A stretch of DNA of 16,776 nucleotides from WSZY01 sp964559845 (GCA_964559845.1 CAZLJF010000038.1:1-16776); one strand, 5' to 3'; numbered from the stretch's first letter, positions 1-7,858 are shown. The notes: generated by a model not told the origin, from the sequence alone. Numbers and translations: made by a program.

Positions 1-549
1 CGGATCGACATAGAGCCTCCAGTCGGGACGCTCTTCCTGCAGCAAGCGTTCAAAGCTCTGCATATCATCCGGATGAACCGCCAGCTTCAGGGTGGTAGCA
101 TCCGGCAGTTGTCCGGCAGCGCGTTTTGCAGCCTTAAAAAGGGCATCTTTCTGCTGTTCCAGAATTTCACCCATCAACTGCTCAACCACCAGCTGTGCTA
201 TATCCACCACTGCATCAACACAACTCTGGCGCATACGGGAAGCCTCATACTCCGCCTGTTTCAGACAGTTCTCCATGGCCTCGATGATCTGCTCCGCCCT
301 CTTTTCGCCCAATGCCAGACCTGCCTTTTCACCAGCGGCGTAAGCCTTGTCATAAGCCTCCCGTTCAACCATTTCGGCACGTCCCTGGGCCTCCTGCAAC
401 ATCTTCTCAAGCTGATCCATACGCTGTACTTCCGCGGCGGTAATTCCAGCCGGAGTTGCTCCTTCTCCCAGGGCAGGGAAAGGCGAATTCACTGTAGAGA
501 GAGCAGTGCCCTCAATGTTCTCAATCGGCAGCGGTGTAAGCCGGGACAT
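1..549 (-). CDS. fliH: Flagellar assembly protein FliH (partial, C-terminus beyond the left edge)
   Basis: FliH binds the export ATPase FliI as a dimer and holds it at the flagellar type III export gate on the cytoplasmic side. The visible 183 codons start with MSRLTPLPIENIEG at 549-547 and run open to base 1. A short proline/glycine-rich head is followed by a long charged helix (about residues 40-110) with GEKAGLALGEKRA, the small-residue-rich heptad pattern typical of FliH. A more hydrophobic segment then follows (AVVDIAQLVVEQLMGEIL, about 112-129), leading into the FliI-binding C-terminal domain, which is cut off. The start lies 4 bases after the fliG stop, so the gene is probably translated in step with fliG and belongs to the same operon. 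The assignment rests on the heptad pattern, the hydrophobic segment and the position after fliG. Confidence 0.88.
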   Translation of the reverse strand, partial: MSRLTPLPIENIEGTALSTVNSPFPALGEGATPAGITAAEVQRMDQLEKMLQEAQGRAEMVEREAYDKAYAAGEKAGLALGEKRAEQIIEAMENCLKQAEYEASRMRQSCVDAVVDIAQLVVEQLMGEILEQQKDALFKAAKRAAGQLPDATTLKLAVHPDDMQSFERLLQEERPDWRLYVDP

Positions 550-553
550 CCGA

Positions 554-1558
554 TCAGACCATATCGTCAGCAGCGCTTAGTGAAATAGAGCCATCTTCAT
601 CAAGCTTGCGGACCACCTTCAAAATACTCTGCTGGCTCTCTTCAACATCGGCCAGTTTCAGCGGTCCCATTACCTGCATATCTTCACGCATAATCTCGGC
701 GGCACGCTGAGACATATTGCCAAAGAAACGTTCAGCCAGCGTATCCGGCGCGCCCTTAAGCGCCTTGACGAGTTCATCGGATGAGACATGTTTAAGGACG
801 GTCTGAATGTCCCTGTCAGAAAGCTCAAGCAGGTCTTCGAAGACAAGCAGCAGTTTATCAACCTGGGAGAAGAGCTCTTCATCCTTCTGCTCCAGCCGCT
901 CCAGTAATGGTTTGGACACATCCTTATCAAGGCTCTTGAGAATCTCCACCACACTGACCATGCCATCAAAACTGATGCCGGAACTGCCGGTTGTTTCAGC
1001 CAGTTCCTTCTCCAGCGTCTCTTCGATATCACGAACCAGTTCCTGCGGAACACTCTCAATCTTGGACATGCGCATCACAACTGACATCTGGATATCTTCA
1101 TCCAGCAAGGCGATCACCTGGCTTGCCACGGAGGTATCGATATTCCCCAGTATCAGCGCAATGGTCTGCGGGTGTTCTGCTTCGATATACGACTTAATAA
1201 CAGACGGATCAATCCGGGAAAGCTTTTCCCATACCGTCAATGTTCTCGGTGCATCAAGATTCTCGAGAATCTGCTGGGCCCGCTCCTGTTCAACTGCATA
1301 ATGGAGCAGGCTGATAACATGGCTCCGGTCACTGTGATACATCGGATCATCGGACTCATGCATCTCAAGGTATTCGTCCAGAACCTTCTTCAATGTTTCC
1401 GCCTCGATTTTGCCAAGCTCCGACATGCGGCGACTTAACCGGGTCAGGGTTCTGTCATCCATCCCCTGCACAATAGGGGCTGCGGCTTCCGGACCAAGCG
1501 CAAACAGCAGGATGGCTGCCTTATCATCACCGCTTAACTCTTCGCGTGTACGACTCAT
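554..1558 (-). CDS. fliG: Flagellar motor switch protein FliG
   Basis: FliG is the C-ring protein that binds FliF with its N-terminal domain and carries the torque-generating helix that meets the stator. The 334-residue product has the usual length. The middle-domain EHPQ motif is at residues 128-131 (EAEHPQTIALIL). The C-terminal domain shows ALKGAPDTLAERF and NMSQRAAEIMREDM (about 281-294), which line up with the charged torque helix of E. coli FliG (MSQRAADILRDDL). The ATG at 1558-1556 overlaps the fliF stop as ATGA, the usual mark of translational coupling. An in-frame GTG four codons upstream (1570) is possible but lacks a better ribosome site. The fliF-fliG-fliH order is the common one. 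Confidence 0.97.
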   Translation of the reverse strand: MSRTREELSGDDKAAILLFALGPEAAAPIVQGMDDRTLTRLSRRMSELGKIEAETLKKVLDEYLEMHESDDPMYHSDRSHVISLLHYAVEQERAQQILENLDAPRTLTVWEKLSRIDPSVIKSYIEAEHPQTIALILGNIDTSVASQVIALLDEDIQMSVVMRMSKIESVPQELVRDIEETLEKELAETTGSSGISFDGMVSVVEILKSLDKDVSKPLLERLEQKDEELFSQVDKLLLVFEDLLELSDRDIQTVLKHVSSDELVKALKGAPDTLAERFFGNMSQRAAEIMREDMQVMGPLKLADVEESQQSILKVVRKLDEDGSISLSAADDMV

Positions 1559-3186
1559 GAACCCAGCCACTGATTCACAATCTTGCTGGCACGGTCAGGA
1601 TTTGTAATCACCGCACTGCGCGCACGCTCCATCTCCTCCAGCCGGGCATAAGCCTCATCGGAGAGTGTTGGTAAAGCCCTGCTACCCTCTTCATCCGCAT
1701 CGGATGCTGCAGACAGGCGCTGGGAGAGCGGACGCAACAGAAACCAGGCCATCAGCAGTAGCGCGAGGCCGGCAACACCATAGCGGGCAATCTCCAGATA
1801 GAACGCCCTGTTTTCGGCGGCTTCAAGCGCCTCTGAATCAGCAGGATTGGAGATATCGAGCAGTGGCATGCTCTGGATTTCAACCGTGTCGCCACGATCT
1901 TCATTATAGCCGACGGCACGCTCAATCAGCGCCTGCAGGCTTTTGAGCTCGGCCTTGTCTCGCGGTACAAAGATTTCATTACCGGCATCATCCTTTTTGA
2001 AGGTGCCGCCAACAATGACAGCAACCGACAGTTTGTTGATACTTCCGAATGGAATGATCCTGCGCTCGGATGTGGAGCTGATTTCATAGTTCTGGGTGCT
2101 CTCACTGCGATTGGCCTGTTCACCGGGCGTCACCGCAGAAGCGACCGAACCGTCCGGCAGTACGGCCGGGTTGGCACCTGGTGTATTGGAAGCTACGCCG
2201 GGCACCCCCTTCGGCATGGCATCGACTGCGCTGCGGCTCTCCTTAATCAGCTTCTGGCTGCGAATGACCTGCTCATCAGGATTATAACGCTGGCTGTTCT
2301 GCTCAACATATTCACGATTGATATCTGCTGTCACCCGAACTACAGCCTGGCCGCTGCCAACCACCTGTTCCATCATCGTTGTCAGCCGTTTCTCAAGCCG
2401 GCGCTCAAGCGATGCCTGATACTCCTGCATCGTCTGCCCTTCACTGGTGGGTTGCTCCTCATCATTTCCGGATAACAGATTTCCGGAAGAGTCCACAACG
2501 GTTACGGAGCCTCGATCAAGATCCGGCACACTGGCGGCAACAAGATTCTGAATGGCTGCGACCGTCTGTTTTGAAAGACGCTTATTGCCGATCAGTTGCA
2601 ACATCACAGAAGCGGTAGCCTTACGGTCACGTTCTGCAAAAGCGGACTCTTTCGGAAGCACAAGATGTACGCGGGCAGCTGTAACCTGAGGCAATACTTC
2701 GATGGTACGCGCCAGCTCACCCTGAAGCGCGCGCTGCAGGTTTACTTTCTGGGTAAAATCACTGATTCCGAACTGGTTACTCTTATCAAAGATTTCAAAG
2801 CCTGCGCCATTTCCCGGCATCATATCCTGGCCTGCCAGCTTCAAACGGACGCTATAAACCTGGTCTGCCGGCACAAGCACAGTGCCGGAGCCTTCAAGCT
2901 TGTAGGGAATATGCTCCTTCTGCAGGAGTTCCACGATTGATGCGGAATCCTTTTCATTCATGCCGGAATAGAGCGCTCTGTAGGGTGTATCGGCAGACCA
3001 GAGCATCAAACCGATAAAACCGACCAGCATCAGGCTGCCGGCAGTGAAAAGGAGCAACCTGCGATTCCGAACCAGCGCTTTCTGCACAGAGGCAAAACCG
3101 GTCGGCTGGGCACTGGCTGTATCCTCAACCGGGGAAGCAGTTGTCGCAATCGGAGATGATTGTTGAGGTATAAGTGCATCAGCCAT
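1555..3186 (-). CDS. fliF: Flagellar MS-ring protein FliF
   Basis: FliF forms the MS ring in the inner membrane, the base on which the rod and C ring are built. The product is 543 residues, normal for the family. It has a cytoplasmic N-terminal tail, a first membrane segment at about 44-64 (LLLFTAGSLMLVGFIGLMLW), and a periplasmic ring-building region with the conserved stretches RALYSGMNEKD and QVTAARVHLVLPKES. A second membrane segment is at about 467-485, and the C-terminal tail (ARSAVITNPDRASKIVNQWL) is the FliG-binding helix. The ATG at 3186 has AGGAGA six bases upstream (3198-3193). A GTG directly before it (3189) would leave only three bases of spacing, so the ATG is preferred. The ribosome site overlaps the fliE stop, tying the two genes together. 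Confidence 0.97.
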   Translation of the reverse strand: MADALIPQQSSPIATTASPVEDTASAQPTGFASVQKALVRNRRLLLFTAGSLMLVGFIGLMLWSADTPYRALYSGMNEKDSASIVELLQKEHIPYKLEGSGTVLVPADQVYSVRLKLAGQDMMPGNGAGFEIFDKSNQFGISDFTQKVNLQRALQGELARTIEVLPQVTAARVHLVLPKESAFAERDRKATASVMLQLIGNKRLSKQTVAAIQNLVAASVPDLDRGSVTVVDSSGNLLSGNDEEQPTSEGQTMQEYQASLERRLEKRLTTMMEQVVGSGQAVVRVTADINREYVEQNSQRYNPDEQVIRSQKLIKESRSAVDAMPKGVPGVASNTPGANPAVLPDGSVASAVTPGEQANRSESTQNYEISSTSERRIIPFGSINKLSVAVIVGGTFKKDDAGNEIFVPRDKAELKSLQALIERAVGYNEDRGDTVEIQSMPLLDISNPADSEALEAAENRAFYLEIARYGVAGLALLLMAWFLLRPLSQRLSAASDADEEGSRALPTLSDEAYARLEEMERARSAVITNPDRASKIVNQWLGS

Positions 3187-3196
3187 CACTTATCTC

Positions 3197-3481
3197 CTAT
3201 ACCTGCATCCGCATTACTTCCCGGTAGGCATCCACCAGCTTGTTTCTTGCTGAAAGAAGAAGCTGGAAAGAGAGATCTGCCTTCTGAACTGCAAGCAGTG
3301 TCTCGGCAACATTGCCGCTACCGTTTACGGCAAGATTCTCTGCTGCAGTAGCTGCAGCCTTATGCTCATGGTTCACCTGGGCGGTATACTGCTTGACCAG
3401 CGCACCGAAATTTCCCGGTTTGCCTGTTGTCTGTTGTCCCTGGACAGGTTGAATGGAGGGGCCATATCCCTGAACTTTCAT
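3197..3481 (-). CDS. fliE: Flagellar hook-basal body complex protein FliE
   Basis: FliE links the MS ring to the proximal rod. The 94-residue product has the short, variable N-terminus and the conserved C-terminal half of the family: ENLAVNGSGNVAETLLAVQKADLSFQ-type sequence followed by LLSARNKLVDAYREVMRMQV, ending in the hallmark YREVMRMQV/I. No signal peptide is expected, since rod proteins leave through the flagellar export apparatus. A good ribosome site (GGAGGA) lies about six bases before the ATG. The gene sits between flgC (32-base gap) and fliF, the order seen in many non-enteric bacteria. Confidence 0.95.
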   Translation of the reverse strand: MKVQGYGPSIQPVQGQQTTGKPGNFGALVKQYTAQVNHEHKAAATAAENLAVNGSGNVAETLLAVQKADLSFQLLLSARNKLVDAYREVMRMQV

Positions 3482-3513
3482 ACTGATTCCTCCGTGAATT
3501 CATTCATATCAAA

Positions 3514-3960
3514 TCAGCGCAGCAGCTCAAGCGACTTGATAAACATTCGCTTGGATGCTTCCATCGATGTGACATTGGCTTCGAAGCTTCGTGCAGCTGA
3601 GTTCATGTCGACCATCTCTTCAACCATATTCACATTGGGCAACTGCACCATGCCATCCGCATTTGCATCCGGATGGGCAGGATCATATACCTCGCGGAAA
3701 GGTCGCTGATCCTGAACAACATCCACCACCCTGACTGATTGCCGACTCCCTCGTTGCAAAGAGCTTCTGAAAATGTCTGAAAAGTTCTGTTCTATCGGCG
3801 TCGCCTGAAACACCACCTGACGACGGCGGTAAGCGCCACCCTCAGCCGTGCGGGTAGATTCGGAGTTGGCGATATTTTCCGCCACAATATCCATTCTGGA
3901 GCGCTGCGCTGACATGCCGGAGGCAGCAATATGCATGGAAGAAAAGAGTTCATTAGCCAT
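3514..3960 (-). CDS. flgC: Flagellar proximal rod protein FlgC
   Basis: FlgC is one of the proximal rod subunits and is exported by the flagellar secretion system without a cleaved signal. The 148-residue product opens with SSMHIAASGMSAQRSRMDIVAENIAN, the rod/hook N-terminal helix, and ends with the matching C-terminal helix (NMVEEMVDMNSAARSFEANV and MEASKRMFIKSLELL). These two ends form the coiled core of axial proteins. The middle has the RRRQVVFQA stretch seen in FlgC. The ATG at 3960 follows an AGGGGA ribosome site. It lies 42 bases after flgB and 32 bases before fliE in the same operon. Confidence 0.96.
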   Translation of the reverse strand: MANELFSSMHIAASGMSAQRSRMDIVAENIANSESTRTAEGGAYRRRQVVFQATPIEQNFSDIFRSSLQRGSRQSVRVVDVVQDQRPFREVYDPAHPDANADGMVQLPNVNMVEEMVDMNSAARSFEANVTSMEASKRMFIKSLELLR

Positions 3961-4002
3961 TCATATTTCCCCTGAAATACAGAATATATTTAGGAGGATG
4001 CA

Positions 4003-4392
4003 TTATCGTCCCCCCTCTTTAATGACATTGGAGAGTCCACTGATACGCCCTTTGAGAAGACGGAGAGTCAGTTCATGCATCATCTGGTTCTCGGCAAGGG
4101 AAGCCATCTCCTGCTGGATGTCGACACTGTTTCCATCCATGCGCTGAACGGTACTCATGCGACTTCTCAGACGGCTGCCCGAAACGGAATCCATATGTGA
4201 CGGGTTGGTGATCGCCAATCCGCCTTCAATCTGTTTGGCTGCCAAAAAATCGGCAAATGTGCGCCTGTCCGCCTTGTAGTTGGGTGTATCCGCATTGGCA
4301 ATATTGCCCGCATGGACGGTCTGCATGCGCTCCCGGGCGCTTGCCGCAGCCTCAAGCCTTAAAAAACCCGCACTGAATAGACTGTTTCCCAT
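4003..4392 (-). CDS. flgB: Flagellar proximal rod protein FlgB
   Basis: FlgB is a proximal rod subunit, the first structural gene of this operon. The 129-residue product has the family N-terminus (LRLEAAASARERMQTVHAGNIANADTPNYKADRRTF), with the NIANADTPNYKA signature at about residues 30-41, and a C-terminal helix with NQMMHELTLRLLKGRISGLSNVIKE. The ATG at 4392 is preceded by a GGAGAG ribosome site. Its leader runs back to the end of the upstream activator gene and holds two palindromes. A consensus sigma-54 promoter lies further upstream inside that gene, so flgB and the genes after it can be switched on separately from the activator. Confidence 0.96.
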   Translation of the reverse strand: MGNSLFSAGFLRLEAAASARERMQTVHAGNIANADTPNYKADRRTFADFLAAKQIEGGLAITNPSHMDSVSGSRLRSRMSTVQRMDGNSVDIQQEMASLAENQMMHELTLRLLKGRISGLSNVIKEGGR

Positions 4393-4416
4393 TCCGGCTC
4401 TCCATTGTCAAAATTA

Positions 4417-4432
4417 TGACGATACATCGTCA
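4417..4432 (-). promoter_or_regulatory. Perfect palindrome in the flgB leader (candidate enhancer site 2)
   Basis: TGACGAT-AC-ATCGTCA is a perfect 7-base inverted repeat with a 2-base centre. Relative to the sigma-54 promoter start predicted at 4468, it covers about +37 to +52 of the flgB transcript. A perfect repeat of this length in a 77-base gap is unlikely to be chance when a second one lies nearby. Downstream binding of FlrC, FlbD or FleQ is established for several flagellar sigma-54 promoters; that this is such a site is inference. A role as an RNA hairpin is the alternative. Confidence 0.5.
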
Positions 4433-4450
4433 CGCCGGCTCCCTCTCGGC

Positions 4451-4470
4451 ATTGCTTATCCATAAGCAAT
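4451..4470 (-). promoter_or_regulatory. Perfect palindrome at the flgB transcript start (candidate enhancer site 1)
   Basis: ATTGCTTAT-CC-ATAAGCAAT (plus strand) is a perfect 9-base inverted repeat with a 2-base centre. It touches the stop codon of the activator gene and spans about -2 to +18 of the transcript predicted from the sigma-54 promoter at 4495-4479. Its centre is 36 bases from that of the second palindrome. No T run follows, so it is not an intrinsic terminator. It may be a binding site for the neighbouring activator, or a hairpin at the 5' end of the flgB mRNA. Confidence 0.5.
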
Positions 4471-5816
4471 CAACCAACAGCAAATGACGTGCCAGATCCG
4501 TAGTCCTTCAGTTTGTTTCGCAGAGTCCGGATACTGATGCCCAGAAGGTTGGCTGCCTCCGTACGATTCCCCTTCACATGTTCAAGCGTCTGCTCAATAA
4601 GGGCCCGTTCCATATCGCGGATACTCATACCTGTCCGGATAGCAGGTCCACGCTCCTGCTGCCCGGCAGATTGAGGTATCTGCACAAGCCCGAGGTGATC
4701 CGGCAAAATTTTCCCCTCCATACACATCAGAAATGCTCTGTGCATACAATTTTCCAATTCACGAACATTTCCGGGCCAGCTATGAGAGACAAGCGCGCTC
4801 AGTGCAGTTGCATCCAGTGCCGGCGCAGGCTTGCCATACATCTGGCTGAAGCGCTTAAGAAAATGATCCGTTAGCGGAGCGATGTCTCCGGGCCTCTCTC
4901 TCAAGGGAGGCAACTGAATGGTTACAACATTCAGGCGATAGAAAAGATCCTGCCTGAATTTCCCCTCCGCAACTGCCTGAGCAATATCCCTGTTGCTTGT
5001 TGCAATGATCCGCACATTCACCTTTACCGGCTTACGGCCACCAAGCCTGTCTACCTCCCCCTCCTGAATAACCCTTAACAGTTTTGCCTGAAGATGCAGC
5101 GGCATCTCGGTAATTTCATCCAACAGAAATGTTCCATCATGGGCGATCTCAAACTTTCCGGGGCGTGCCTGGGTCGCGCCGGTAAAAGCGCCTTTTTCAT
5201 GGCCGAACAGCTCTGCCTCCAGTACACCCTCAGGAATTGCTGCACAGTTGATGGCAATAAAGGCATTGTTTTTACGGTTGGAACACTGATGAATATATCT
5301 GGAGATTCGCTCCTTACCGGTGCCGGATTCTCCAATCACAAGCACCGATGCCTGGCTGGGAGCAATCAACGCCACCTGATCAAGCAGGCGGCGAGTCTCG
5401 ATATCCTGTGTAACAAATATATCACTGCCTGCCCTGTGGGTCTCCGCCTGGCGGGCAAGTTCCGCCTGATGGCCGGCTTTACGCACATAGATCTGCATCG
5501 CTTCATCAGGACAGGGCAGTATCCGGTAGTCCATCACTCCCATTCGCATCAGATCAGTGGCACGAGCTGCATCGCCACGCTCTGCCATAATCACAATATT
5601 GGCCTGCGGCTGCTGATCAAAAAGCCGGCTTACCAGGCCCGCCACAGTCATGCTGTCCCAGATAAAAATAATGGCCTCCGCTTCAGGCTCAATAGAGACA
5701 AACGTTTCGGGATATGACTCCACTCTCGTGTCGGGCAGCAAGCGGCCAAGTTGAATACGAATATCCGCCTCATAATGATCCGGAAAGGAAAGCAGGTAGA
5801 TGGGCGACTGACTCAT
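4470..5816 (-). CDS. Sigma-54-dependent flagellar activator with degenerate receiver (FlbD/FlrC-like)
   Basis: This is a sigma-54 enhancer-binding protein of 448 residues. Residues 1-115 have the size and strand pattern of a receiver, but the acidic pair is replaced (LLSFPD at 8-13), the Thr/Ser position is Ala (IVIMAERGD) and the conserved Lys is missing (YRILPCP). Only an Asp at 54 remains. The AAA+ domain (about 130-365) is intact: Walker A GESGTGKE at 162-169, GAFTGA at 209-214, Walker B LLDE at 231-234. The C-terminal Fis-type helix-turn-helix (GNRTEAANLLGISIRTLRNKL, about 416-436) resembles Caulobacter FlbD and Vibrio FlrC. The start overlaps the TPR gene stop as ATGA. It probably activates the flgB promoter, without classical phosphorylation. 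The exact orthologue name is uncertain. Confidence 0.9.
   Translation of the reverse strand: MSQSPIYLLSFPDHYEADIRIQLGRLLPDTRVESYPETFVSIEPEAEAIIFIWDSMTVAGLVSRLFDQQPQANIVIMAERGDAARATDLMRMGVMDYRILPCPDEAMQIYVRKAGHQAELARQAETHRAGSDIFVTQDIETRRLLDQVALIAPSQASVLVIGESGTGKERISRYIHQCSNRKNNAFIAINCAAIPEGVLEAELFGHEKGAFTGATQARPGKFEIAHDGTFLLDEITEMPLHLQAKLLRVIQEGEVDRLGGRKPVKVNVRIIATSNRDIAQAVAEGKFRQDLFYRLNVVTIQLPPLRERPGDIAPLTDHFLKRFSQMYGKPAPALDATALSALVSHSWPGNVRELENCMHRAFLMCMEGKILPDHLGLVQIPQSAGQQERGPAIRTGMSIRDMERALIEQTLEHVKGNRTEAANLLGISIRTLRNKLKDYGSGTSFAVG
4479..4495 (-). promoter_or_regulatory. Sigma-54 promoter for the flgB operon, inside the upstream gene's 3' end
   Basis: Read on the minus strand this is C-TGGCACG-TCAT-TTGC-T, a full match to the sigma-54 consensus TGGCACG-N4-TTGCW, with the invariant GG at 4493-4492 and GC at 4481-4480 spaced ten bases apart. 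The start of transcription is expected near 4468, leaving a leader of about 76 bases before the flgB ATG. The motif is formed by the last codons of the upstream activator gene (SGTSFAV). Sigma-54 control of rod and MS-ring genes is well known in polar-flagellated proteobacteria. Confidence 0.85.
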
Positions 5817-7786
5817 AGCTGGCTCTCCAACAGTTCATCCGCTTGCTTCTCGGCCAGAGCCAACGCAGCAAGCGAAGCATAAATACCTGCTTCCTTCTCT
5901 GTTTTCAGGCGCTCAAGACGCTCCATGGCCTGCCGCCGCTTACCGGTATGTACCTGGCAAATGCTGAACCTGTATCTCCATGCAGCGTCACGATCATCCT
6001 CGGGAACAGCGCCATAAAGCGCTTCCGCCTTACGGTAATCCTCAGCCTTGAACATGTTGTTTGCCTGCTCCATCACTGCCCGTGACCTGTCCGCACCGAC
6101 CGTCTCGCCATATTGCCGCCATGCATGGGCAGCCACATACCAGCGGGATAAAGCCTCTGCAATACGCGCCCTGGCCTTCCAGTAATTACCCCGCTCTTCA
6201 ACTGCAATGTCCGTAGCTGCAACGGAAACTATGGTCTGTGATGCCGCTGCTGCATTACCACTCTTTAGCTGCATCCGGGCCACAAGCAGCAGCATTTCAG
6301 GACGGTAGAGCGTAAACTCATTTTCATCCAGCCACGCCATCACCCGCTCAACACCGTCGGCATCACCCCGATCCAGCCATAAGCGAGCTCGCTCAAGCAT
6401 CACTTTATGTCCCCATACACTGTTGGCTGACTGCCGGTAGAGACGCTCCAGCAGCACCTCCGCCTGTTCAAACTCCATAAGCATTCGTAGTGCATGTGCT
6501 ACACCAAACTGCAGCCGGGCAGCGCTCAGCCCTTCAGGCCGCAATTGTGGAAAACGCTCCCATACCACCACCACCTGCATCCACTTCTGTTCGGCAACCA
6601 GCTCCTCGACATATGCTATAAAAGTCTGCTTGCCCTCTTCCAGCGCCTGACCTGCAAATACCGGATAAGCCGAACCGGAAACCCTGGCATAATCCTCCAG
6701 CGCAGCGGTTGTTGCCTGTCTCGGCGCATGATCCGGATCCTCTTTTGCAACCCTTACCCATAACCGTGCCTGATAGAGGATAGATTCGTTTTCAATTTCG
6801 GATAGCTGATTCTGGCTGGCAATACGTTTCAGGGCAATAATCACAGGCTTGAGTGTGCCGTAATCGTTACTGTCCCTGTATTGAAGCATCATTTTTCGCA
6901 TGAATGCTTTTTTACCAACGGTTGTCTCTGCTTCTGAAATAGAAAGTATCTCATACTCTTTCTGGACAGTATCAAGGTCTGCTCCCTTCTGCCGACTTTG
7001 TATGTCGGCACGGAGCAGACGGACATGAGGCACATAGATGCCCTTCACATACTGTTTCAAAAATCTATCAGCAAGGATCAGTGCATCCTCTCTGTTGCCA
7101 TGGTAATGCAACATGCGGATATATGTGGAAAACAGCCTCTCCTCTGTCTCGATGATCTCCGGACGGAGCTTGTACACTGCATCCAGCGCAGCAAATGACG
7201 CTTTAAAATGGGCCTCTTCAAAATCCACAATGGCCATCCAGACCCTTCCCAGAGCCTGCTCCCGGCTGCCATCCTCAACACGGATGCCATGCTGCAGGAG
7301 ATCATTGCGAGCCGTATTATATTTTTTCTGGTCAATATGAATGCGTGCCATAAGCAGCCATGCCTTTGTCGCATAGTCGGAAGTATGAAAACGTCCTTTC
7401 AGCTTCCTGGCAGTTGTCAATGCAAGTTTGTCGACACCACTCTTCCAGTAAAGCCACGCTGTTTTCCAAAGCAGGGCGGCCTCATCCACATCGTCCGGAA
7501 ACTCCTTGATCAGAGTGGAGAGCGCATCCACCGCCCTGGAAACATCCTGATAGTGGGCCGCAGCAGCGCGGAACTCTTCAGCCTCAGCAATAAGTTGCAG
7601 AAGTGCAAGGCGATTTTCTTCACTTAACTTTGGAGCAGCCAGAAGCTTCTCTGCTGTCTGAATAGCCTGTTCAGGGTTGCCCTGACTCAGAAAAATTCGA
7701 ACGCCCTGAACACGACTGTCCGGCTCGGCAAAGGCTGGCCCGTTTATCAAACCGGTTATAAGAGTGACAACAATGAAACGAATCAT
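5813..7786 (-). CDS. Exported TPR-like helical-repeat protein of unknown function
   Basis: I do not recognise a specific family. The 657-residue product starts with a clear signal peptide (MIRFIVVTLITGLINGPAFA, probable cut after Ala-20) and has no lipobox, so it should be soluble in the periplasm or loosely membrane-bound. The rest is almost wholly helical, with repeated TPR-like A/W/Y/L spacing such as GNPEQAIQTAEKLLA, AALLWKTAWLYWKSGVDKLALTTA and MLLLVARMQLKSGNAAAAS. This points to a long superhelical protein-binding scaffold. It is translationally coupled (ATGA) to the flagellar activator and sits behind its own sigma-54 promoter, so a role in flagellar assembly or in signalling to the activator is likely. 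There is no ribosome site before its ATG. Confidence 0.85.
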   Translation of the reverse strand: MIRFIVVTLITGLINGPAFAEPDSRVQGVRIFLSQGNPEQAIQTAEKLLAAPKLSEENRLALLQLIAEAEEFRAAAAHYQDVSRAVDALSTLIKEFPDDVDEAALLWKTAWLYWKSGVDKLALTTARKLKGRFHTSDYATKAWLLMARIHIDQKKYNTARNDLLQHGIRVEDGSREQALGRVWMAIVDFEEAHFKASFAALDAVYKLRPEIIETEERLFSTYIRMLHYHGNREDALILADRFLKQYVKGIYVPHVRLLRADIQSRQKGADLDTVQKEYEILSISEAETTVGKKAFMRKMMLQYRDSNDYGTLKPVIIALKRIASQNQLSEIENESILYQARLWVRVAKEDPDHAPRQATTAALEDYARVSGSAYPVFAGQALEEGKQTFIAYVEELVAEQKWMQVVVVWERFPQLRPEGLSAARLQFGVAHALRMLMEFEQAEVLLERLYRQSANSVWGHKVMLERARLWLDRGDADGVERVMAWLDENEFTLYRPEMLLLVARMQLKSGNAAAASQTIVSVAATDIAVEERGNYWKARARIAEALSRWYVAAHAWRQYGETVGADRSRAVMEQANNMFKAEDYRKAEALYGAVPEDDRDAAWRYRFSICQVHTGKRRQAMERLERLKTEKEAGIYASLAALALAEKQADELLESQL

Positions 7787-7798
7787 ATCCGGCGCAAC

Positions 7799-7812
7799 GC
7801 AAGAGTTGTGCC
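7799..7812 (-). promoter_or_regulatory. Sigma-54 promoter before the TPR/activator gene pair
   Basis: On the minus strand the sequence reads C-GGCAC-AACTC-TTGC-G. It has the invariant GG (7812-7811) and GC (7800-7799) ten bases apart and matches the consensus core at GGCAC and TTGC. The expected transcription start is about 7787, one base before the ATG of the TPR gene at 7786, so the message would be essentially leaderless. The location in the short gap between the first regulator and the TPR gene supports a real promoter. Confidence 0.65.
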
Positions 7813-7858
7813 GAATATGCAGTATCGATTTTATGTTTTCATGAGAAAGACATAGCAG

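Noticed and set aside
1558..1570. GTG at 1570 as the start of fliG
   Set aside because: It would overlap fliF by 16 bases with no ribosome site; the ATG at 1558 gives the usual ATGA overlap and a normal FliG N-terminus. It remains possible.
4406..4411. TTGACA on the minus strand as a -35 box for flgB
   Set aside because: A -10 box at normal spacing would fall inside the flgB coding sequence, downstream of its start codon.
5094..5717. Open frame of 207 codons on the plus strand opposite the second activator gene
   Set aside because: Its composition is rich in Cys, His and Ile without any domain pattern, and the opposite strand encodes an intact AAA+ protein.
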